Of a stretch of 64,000 nucleotides of DNA, positions 56,372 through 64,000 are shown in pieces. Source of the stretch: Nyssa sinensis (Eukaryota > Streptophyta > Magnoliopsida > Cornales > Nyssaceae). The notes beneath the pieces were generated by a model. It was not told where the DNA came from. It made no database searches and saw only the letters and a list, made by a program, of their open reading frames with translations. The DNA lies in the NCBI GenBank assembly GCA_008638375.1, contig CM018052.1, forward strand, positions 297,001 through 361,000, in the 5' to 3' direction. The position numbers and the translations under genes were made by a program. How positions within the stretch are numbered: position 1 is the first letter of the stretch; each line of letters starts with the position of its first letter.

Positions 56372-59062
56372 TGTCACGACCCGAAACCCACCCTATGCGA
56401 ATTTCGTGTCGTGGGGCCGACCCAATGGCCGTCCCTAATTTTTTCCTTTTTGTATCAATGACAACATTATATAATGTAACTTATTAGTAGATTAGCGAAA
56501 GTCTTAATACAAAATATTGTTTAACAACTGAAAACTAACATAAACATAACATGCAACCACTCTTAGGTGGTGAGTACATGGGAGAGACTCTATTCACTTC
56601 TATCATGCTCCTTAACTGTCTTTCTAAGCTCCTGAACTCCTATTGTGGTTCCGCAGCATCCTTACCTTAAAAATAGTAAGTTGGGGTGAGCTAACAAAGC
56701 TCAGTAAGTAAAAGCTTATCTCCAATACGGGTTAGGGTTAACATAGAAACATATGAACTCAACAGGTAACATGGTAGCCAACCATGGAAACAGTTGCAAT
56801 TAACGAAAAAATGCCACAATGGCCAATGAACAGTAAGGCACAATGAACAAGTATAAGTAATGGTCTAGCATGAATATGGGAAAAGCTCAATAATCACAGT
56901 CAACATAAATATACTGCCACAATAATTCGGTCACAGTCAAATCTAATAAATAAGGAACTATCAGCAAAGAATTATTCATAAGGAAATGAAGACATCCTAT
57001 GAATTCAATAACGTCAATCATAATAGTCAAACTTGAGTGATGCATTTACTCTGTTCAGGGTTTGGCAGACCCTCGGTCTTTTGGGGGCCCAGCATACCCC
57101 CCATTAACATGAATGCATATAAAATGCCCTTTTTACTCACTACATAAAAATTCCATCATTGCAATGTGTCCATTCATGGACTCGACCCATAGGTTCCATT
57201 AATCGACCCATAGGTCCTGTCAATCAGATAGTATCGGAAGGAAATTGTGATTGAGCATAAAATTTGGCATTTATCACAAATCAGGATTCTATCATAATTC
57301 CATAAGAAGTGCATAAAGCATGGAATATCATGCAGTAACATATAATGATTGGCCTTTCAAGGCCCAGTACAACAAAGTAATCATGAGATAACAATTAATA
57401 AGCATCCACCAGATGAGACAATATCGATGGTGGGACAATAACAATGGGTACATACATGAGTACAAACTTTTGATAGTAATAGAAAGAATGGGGCTTGAAA
57501 AACCATGTATAAGAGATAGGATTTTACTTACCTTTAGTTCGTACGATCTGCTTTAGTATTTCGTAACCTTCTCTTTTCCCTTTAACTTGCCTATACATCA
57601 ATAAACACGTCTCAGTTCTAATGTCATTTATCAAATTATACACCTCATTAATCTAAGTATCTCTTTTACTAATTTAGACTCCACCATTAAGTCTGGGACA
57701 TCGAAGAAAATTAGTTTAGGCTTTCATGGTTTCCAATTTCGATTTCTTTACTAAAAAGGGCAAAATAGTCATTTTACATGTCTGTATTTTTTTGGGTTCT
57801 GTTTTCACAAGTCAGACTTCACCGTTGAGTCTAGAAGGTTTGAAATAATAAAATTTCACTATTTACTTAATCCAATTGGAGTCCGTTTGACTCACATTTG
57901 ACTCAGGGTTATTTTGGTTATTTTGGCATTTCTACGGGTATTTTATTTTTTGGGACTCCGTCTCATGAAATGGACCTCACCATTGGGTTTAGAAGGTCCA
58001 AGATAATAAATTTACACTATTCATTTACTTTAATCGGAGTTCGTTTGACTTATTTTTGACTTAAGCATATTTTAGTAATTTTCCCTATTTCTAATTAATT
58101 AAATTAAAATTTAATTAATTATTCCTTGGGTCATTTCATAATAAATCATAAATCTAGGGTCCAATTACAATTTCATTAAGCTTTAGGCCAAATCAGAATT
58201 TTAGAAACTACTATTCCAATTTGGAATAGCCAAACAGTGGACAACCTATGGAATAGGGATAGGATATCCCAATTCCAATTTCAATCCCCATCCAATTTAT
58301 TATCTTCATAACCAAACATCCCTATTCCAATTTAAATACAACATCAAAATGGTGCAGCTTGAATACCCATACATGCGGGTGGGTCGGGTCTGACCTGACC
58401 CGAACTAACCCAAGCCCAATGCCCATGTGTGAAGCTGCACTGTGTCTTCTCCGACCGTGCGCCGGTCACCTTGTCCGGCGCCGAAATATTTTTTCGGCGA
58501 TGTTTCAACACCTAATCAACGGGTTCCTCTTCTACTCCTCATGGGCATTTTATATCCACCCTCGGAATTGAATTTCCGTCACCGGAAGGCCTTGAAAAAG
58601 GGAGTTGCAGCCAACTCCAGCGAGCTGCCAGATTTTCCGGTGAGCTGCATTTTTTCCTATTTTGTGGCTTTTTAGCCATTGTTTTGACCCCAATTTTTTC
58701 CTACATGGTGCTGAACCTATGGGCAATAATTCCCCATTCATAAAACGAGCTAAATTGATAAAAAATCCAATGATTCATAATTATCCTTCAACCTTCAACT
58801 TGGTTTTTCTCACTCATTTCTTCACCAAATGGGCTGCAGTTTCTTCCTAAATTTACAATTTTTCATGCTCTTTAAAACCATTAAGCTTAGACATGCTTTC
58901 ATGGAAGTTCATAAAAAACCCATAAAATTTAAAACTTGAAATACAGTAAATTTTCAAACCTTCTTTGGTTGGTTTTTCTCTTCTTCTTCCTATGTTTCTC
59001 CCTTCTGAATACCCCAGAGTCCTTTAGCTTCTATTATTTCCTTCAATTTATGCACTTGGTGC

Positions 59063-59093
<31 letters not shown>

Positions 59094-59615
59094 CTACAGT
59101 AAGTTGGCTGCCCTTCTCTTTCTTTTTTTCTCTCTCTCTCTTCCTTCCCTCTCTTTTCTCTATTCCCGATTTCCCTCAACAACCTTATCTTTTTTTTTTT
59201 TAAATCTCCCAGATCCCTAAATCGTGCCCCCTCCCTTATCATCATTTATACATATCTATCCTATCCCTAACGGTTAAATATATACATAAATTACCTATAT
59301 TGTTTACCATATATATATGTATATATATATATCATGCTTCTATATATTTACATATATATATATTTATACCCCTACATATATACACTTATATACTTATTTC
59401 CATATATATATATTTATTCTATTTTATTTTATTTGAATTTTTATTTTTATTTCGATATTCATTCATAGCTTGCTAGGGTATTGTCTGGGCATCGTCCGTA
59501 CATTCGACCTATTGAGATTCCAAAACCTTCCATTTTATTCGGTGTCATGATGTAAAGCCCTTACGGCTCGGGTTTACATGGTTTGCTCGGTTACAATTTG
59601 GGTCGGGGTATTACA
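56372..59615 (-). mobile_element. 3' LTR, copy G (3244 bp)
   Basis: On the minus strand it begins TGTAATACCCCGACCC (59615) and ends GGGTTTCGGGTCGTGACA (56372). The sequence to its right is the polypurine tract and pol end of the same element, so G is a 3' LTR of a minus-strand element extending right. It contains three 140-bp modules (57681, 57820, 57971), an AT palindrome (58083-58125), and an intron-like unit about 56666-57531. Left flank CACAC (56367-56371); the partner duplication would lie outside or be lost. Confidence 0.88.
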
Positions 59616-59632
59616 TTCTACCCTCCTTAAAT
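59616..59632 (-). other. Polypurine tract and pol end next to LTR G
   Basis: On the minus strand AATTTAAGGAGGGTAGAA abuts the LTR. The reading FGDKTQFKEGRM ends with TAA formed by LTR bases 3-5. This arrangement is typical of plant gypsy elements of the Tekay/Del type. Confidence 0.7.
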
Positions 59633-60152
59633 TGAGTTTTGTCCCCAAAACTCGAATGTTCATAATCCATGAAACTCTGTCACCTCGTCATGCCAATTAC
59701 ATCATCATAATTCCCTTTGTAACCTATCTCTTGAACTTATCTCTAGTATTCAGATATTATGTTCTCAAGCAAAAAGATTTCTTTATATAGGATTCACAAT
59801 TTTTTTTTGTATTCCTCTTTGTTTTATTTTAATAGTGAATTTGAAAGTAAAGGGTTTGACCCTTTTAACTTCCTCGGGACTTTTAACTCATTGTCTCCAA
59901 ATTTTAGTATTAACCTCCCCATGCGTATCTCTTTAGTTCTCAGATCTATGGCTAAGGATCTATTACTTCCATTACTCACCCTGAGTCATCTTTTCAATTA
60001 CTTGACTATTTCTTTTTGTTTCCAGTATCTTGACTAGTTCCATGTCTAGTCGTTATATTCATCGCATTTGGTATTAGGTCGTGATTACATTACTATTCAT
60101 GGTCTCTCAACTTCCATTGACATCGTATAGCGTATCATGTGCCAGGTAAAGG
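59633..60152 (-). mobile_element. Internal 3' region of element G
   Basis: About 520 bases of internal sequence between LTR G and LTR H. Apart from the terminal reading next to the LTR I cannot recognise pol domains. It is degenerate and cut at 60153 by copy H. Confidence 0.5.
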
Positions 60153-63100
60153 TGTCACATCCCGAACCCTACCCTACGCGGATGTCGAGGACGTGACTGC
60201 CAGTTGGTCGCAACGCAACCAACCAAAGGCAAATTCTGAACTTTCCGACGAATTGCACTCCAACTGTAGGGTCAGATGCAGCGGAATTTAAAACTTTTTC
60301 TTTGTGTCACGGGAATGCAACTCACTTATCCACTATAAAAGTATGTACCACAGAGCAAGTCTAAATCCAAAACAGTTATCAGTTCTAAGTTCAGAGCATA
60401 TCTAAAATCAGGCATATAGTACAGAGCAGATCTAATATCTTTAGAGTACCGTTTATTTCCATGAGCCATAATTATCTATCCTGTACATGTAAATCAGGTT
60501 AGCCGTATCATATCACTCACCTGAATAACAGAATCAGTCCACAAGAATCCAGTCTCTACAGATCAGTGCCGTCAGATCCTTTACTTGGAATGCCACTCGG
60601 CCTATCATGTCATATCATGTGTCTTCTAATCCATCAGAGATAATCCCTGAAAAATGTTAGGGAATGGGGTGAGCTTCGAAAAGCCCAGTGAGTAACACAG
60701 GTTCCCTGTCATGGGTTTCAAACCCGGTCTTGTTTATAAATCACAAGGATAGTTCAATCGCTTAGGAATAACAGTTTTATAGATCTACTTGAATACAGTT
60801 TAAGTAGAATAAAACGAGACTGAACTAAACAGAACAACAAATCAGAACAGACGGAACAGTGCATGATGCCAACATATCAATCGAGAGTATAGGCAATTAA
60901 TTCAATATTAGAACAGGTCAGTACTGGGCGGAATATAACAGGGCATAACAAACAATATATTAGTTAGGCACATAATCAAGCCTACTTATGCCAGACCGCT
61001 CGTAATCAGAATGGTACCCAGAGTCAGACACATCATAGCAGAACAAAATCAGACAGACCATAAAACGGAACAAGACAGACTGAACAAAACAGTAGTAAGA
61101 CGGGACAAAATCATGCCGCGTACAATACAGTATAAAATTTTGCATTTAAAAACATGCATTCAGGCAGTATAACTTTTAAAACCGTACAGTGCATCAAAAT
61201 ACAGTATCTATGCAGTAACTTATATACCAAGTCAAGAATCCGGACAGATCATAACGGAACTGGACCATATATCAATCAAGACAGACAGATCATTAACGGA
61301 CGGAACACAACGGAATCAGATGGAACAAAACACCAGTTCAAGTCACAGGTAAACAATCAAGACAGACAGGTCATTAACGGACGGAACATAACAGAATCAG
61401 GTGGATCAATACGTCAGTCAAAACAAGGACATATCAGTAACGGACAGACCATGAAACGGATAGATCATAACGGACGGAACAAAACGGAACAATATCAATC
61501 AGAACAAGTCATATCGGAACTGAACATGACGGAACAAACGGTACAATATCAATCAGGACAAGTCACATCAGAACTGAACATGACGAAACAAAACGGTACA
61601 ATATCAATCAGGTCAAGACATATCAGAACTGAACAAGTCGGAACAAAACGGTACAATATCAATCAGATCAAGACATATCGGAACTGAACAAGTCTGAACA
61701 AAATGGTACAATATCAATCAGATCAAGACATATTGGAACTGAACAAGTCGGAACAAAGCGGGACAATATCAATCAGATCAAGACATATCGGAACTGAACA
61801 AGTCGGAACAAAGCGGAACAATATATCAATCAGGACAAGGCATATCGTACATTAAATATATGCTTTTTAAACAGTATAACATTCAAAATAGTACAAAGCT
61901 TCAAAATACAATATCTAGATAGAACTTATACACCAGTTCAAGAGTCAGGGTTACTCACAAAACGCAACAGTACAGAATAAAACCAGGACAGACCATACAA
62001 CAGAACAAGACAGACCCGAACTGAACATGAGAGCAGGACAGTACAAAATCATGTTACGTGTAATGCAGTATAAAAAGTATGCCTTCAGACAGTACAATAT
62101 ACAAAACAGTACAGTAAATCAAAATACAGTAACTAGACGGTGTACTTATACACCAAGTCAGAAGTTCCAGGTTACTCACAAACTGTTACGGTTATCTCCT
62201 TGCACAAACAATCCGATAACCTCCAGATACGTCAGGCATCTCCATGTATATCCTGAACAATAATCATCAATCACAGACAGATCAGAACTCATCCATTCAG
62301 GTCTCATTTATCATCTTAGGTATCTATCGAATCACCTAAGACAGCCTAGTAGCCTATCGCCCTTTCACTGGGTCTCACCCGAGGCTATTTCATTCTTTAA
62401 TTAGGCTTAGCAGTCATCAGGATTATGATTTAAGTCATTTGGACTTCAATCGTTATCAGTTAAGCACTTATTTGACCTTAGGGGCAAAATGGTAATTTTT
62501 TCATTCTTGCCCCGGACTCTGTCATGGTCCTCAGAATAGTCTACATATCTTATGTATGAAGTTCTAAGTCTTTTAGACTTAAATCGGTATCAGTTAGGTG
62601 CTTATTTTAACCGTAGGGGCAAAATGGTAATTTCACCATTGCTGTCCCGGACCCTATCGAGGTCCTCAGAATGTCCCATATATCTTGTATATAATTTTCT
62701 AAGTCCCTTGGACTTCATTTGGTATCTGCTTTAGATCATCGGGACACATCAGTCATTTCTCGTTTTACGCGTTGATAGTTCCGGAGTCTTACTTAGCCCT
62801 TCAGTGTTCATAATTATACTTACGATAATTTATCAGATCAGATTGACCTTTATCTTACACTTACAGTGCTCAGGGGTATTTTGGTCATTTTACGTTTCGT
62901 AAGATTCTGACCCCGGTTCGTCATTTATTTGGGTATACAGTTTCACCAGTGTTCGGGTTTCTATCGGTATCAGTTTCGTCCCAATCGGACTTCATTTGGG
63001 CTTTGTACAGTATCAGGGGTAATTTGGTAATTTCATGTGTCATATTTTTTTGGCACGTCAGTTCATAAAATGGACCTCACCATTGGGTCCAGAGTGTCCA

Positions 63101-64000
63101 ACATAATTAAGTTGGACTGTCTGTTATGTTTAATTGACCCTGGGAAGCATCAGGGGCAGTACGGTCATTTACACTTTATGTGTCTGTATTTTTCGGGACT
63201 CCGGTTTGTTAAACGGACCTCACCGTTGAGTTCAGAATGCCCGACATAGTCAAAATAGACTGTCTTTTATTTTTATTTGGGTCTGGTGCCATCAGGGGCA
63301 GTACAGTAATTTATCACTTACAGGTCTGTATTTTTCGGTACATAATTTCCTAATTTGGACTGTACCATTGAGTCCAGAATATTTGAAATAGTGAAAATAC
63401 ACTATTCATTTAATTTATTTGGACTCCGTTTGACATATTTAATGTTCAGGGGTAAAATTGTAATTTTACCTATTTAATAAAATAATTAAATAATTATTTT
63501 ATTATTTAATTAATTTATTCAGGGCTTAAATGTATAAATTTTCAAAAGTCTGGGCCACTATACAATTCTGTCAAACAGTAGGGGTAAATCCGTAATTTTA
63601 GGAACTTTAGGGGTCAAAAATGGAATTTCATTAAATTAGGGTTCAAACCAAACGGTTCTAGGGTTCACTGGCTGAACCGGTCCAGAACTCTTGTGAACCA
63701 ACCGGTTCACTGACCCTCAGAAAACCGGGATAGCATATCCCATTTAACCTCAATTGCCCCTTTATCCGTGGTTTGGATAGGCCCAGTTCAGATTTCAATT
63801 TATTAGCTATGTTACCAAACAGGCTAATTTTAAATTTTTAAAATAAAACGGTTTACACCAAAACGGTACCGTTCTATTAATTCGGTGGCATCACTCGTGG
63901 ACAGACACGTGTCCGAGTCGGTTCAGTGGGTTTAGGCGTGTTGGACGAGTCGACTCGGTCGACTCGTCATCTTCTTCACCAACCAGTGTACTGTTGCCCT
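60153..64000 (-). mobile_element. Long LTR, copy H (runs off the window)
   Basis: On the minus strand it ends GGGTTCGGGATGTGACA at 60153, and its start lies beyond 64000. Its parts, leftmost first: CTGAAAAATG acceptor side (60647), hairpin (60671-60686), 55-bp tandem repeats (61490-61870), donor (62171-62179), 140-bp modules (62470-63393), AT palindrome (63466-63525), 25-nt hairpin (63944-63968). It is closest to B and F in the hairpin and donor signature. Confidence 0.87.
61490..61870 (-). repeat. 55-bp tandem repeat, seven units, inside LTR H
   Basis: CAATATCAATCAG occurs at 61490, 61544, 61599, 61654, 61709, 61764 and 61819, a period of 55 (once 54). The units share CATATCGGAACTGAACAAG. 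An 80-bp duplication (AATCAAGACAGACAG at about 61274 and 61354) precedes it. A longer duplicated block (ACAAAATCATG..CAGTATAAAA, near 61105 and 62045) surrounds it. Confidence 0.92.

Noticed and set aside
56367..59620. LTR G as a further solo LTR
   Set aside because: The left flank CACAC is not repeated after 59615. The right flank is a polypurine tract and pol end, so it is a 3' LTR of a longer element.
61154..61687. 177-codon open frame in LTR H
   Set aside because: It is made by tandem repeats (80-bp and 55-bp units) that lack stops, has no protein-like composition and lies inside an LTR.
61250..61870. CRISPR-like regular repeats
   Set aside because: The units are contiguous with no unique spacers: an ordinary eukaryotic minisatellite.

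Overview
The window is nuclear DNA of a dicot-type, probably woody, seed plant. The evidence is one ordinary intron-rich plant gene inside a dense layer of nested LTR retrotransposons (Ty3/gypsy of two kinds, Ty1/copia), hAT transposon debris and TA/CT microsatellites. I see no bacterial, organellar or viral gene set. I cannot name the species from sequence alone.

Layout. 1-2808: the 3' part of a very long LTR (copy A), sitting in the end of an unrelated GC-rich LTR (2809-3640). 3641-4321 and 8705-about 9060: a broken plant-mobile-domain (MAIN-like) gene split by a complete solo LTR, copy B (4322-8699), with an exact 5-bp target duplication. 9863-27006: a complete seven-exon gene for the AP-1 clathrin adaptor sigma subunit. 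Exon 1 codes only the start Met, and intron 5 is about 13.2 kb. That intron holds a minus-strand copia element (about 13970-18885), a plus-strand copia element inserted into it (18886-about 22680) and a hAT transposase relic (about 23690-24733). 28810-39049: an almost complete Tat-type Ty3/gypsy element on the minus strand, with 594-bp LTRs, a TATAT target duplication and an extra spliced gene on the opposite strand. 41943-64000: a stack of the long-LTR family. D is a 5' LTR with tRNA-Met-type primer site and gag; E and F are solo LTRs inserted in D; G is a 3' LTR with adjacent pol end; H runs off the window.

The only gene I expect to be functional is AP-1 sigma. All transposon proteins seen carry stops, frameshifts or lost catalytic residues, although the Tat element is a fairly recent insertion (LTRs differ at about eleven of 594 positions by eye).

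The most interesting observation concerns the long-LTR family. Seven copies (A, B, D, E, F, G, H), compared in sense orientation, all carry an intron-like module. A GTRAGT donor (destroyed in D) is complementary over 8-10 bases to a short segment just upstream of a small hairpin, a C-rich stretch and a TTTTTCAG acceptor. The two complementary strands lie about 0.8-1.5 kb apart and differ between copies in a compensatory way, as does the hairpin. This suggests a conserved RNA structure tying the 5' splice site to the 3' splice site inside an LTR leader intron. I know of no description of it.
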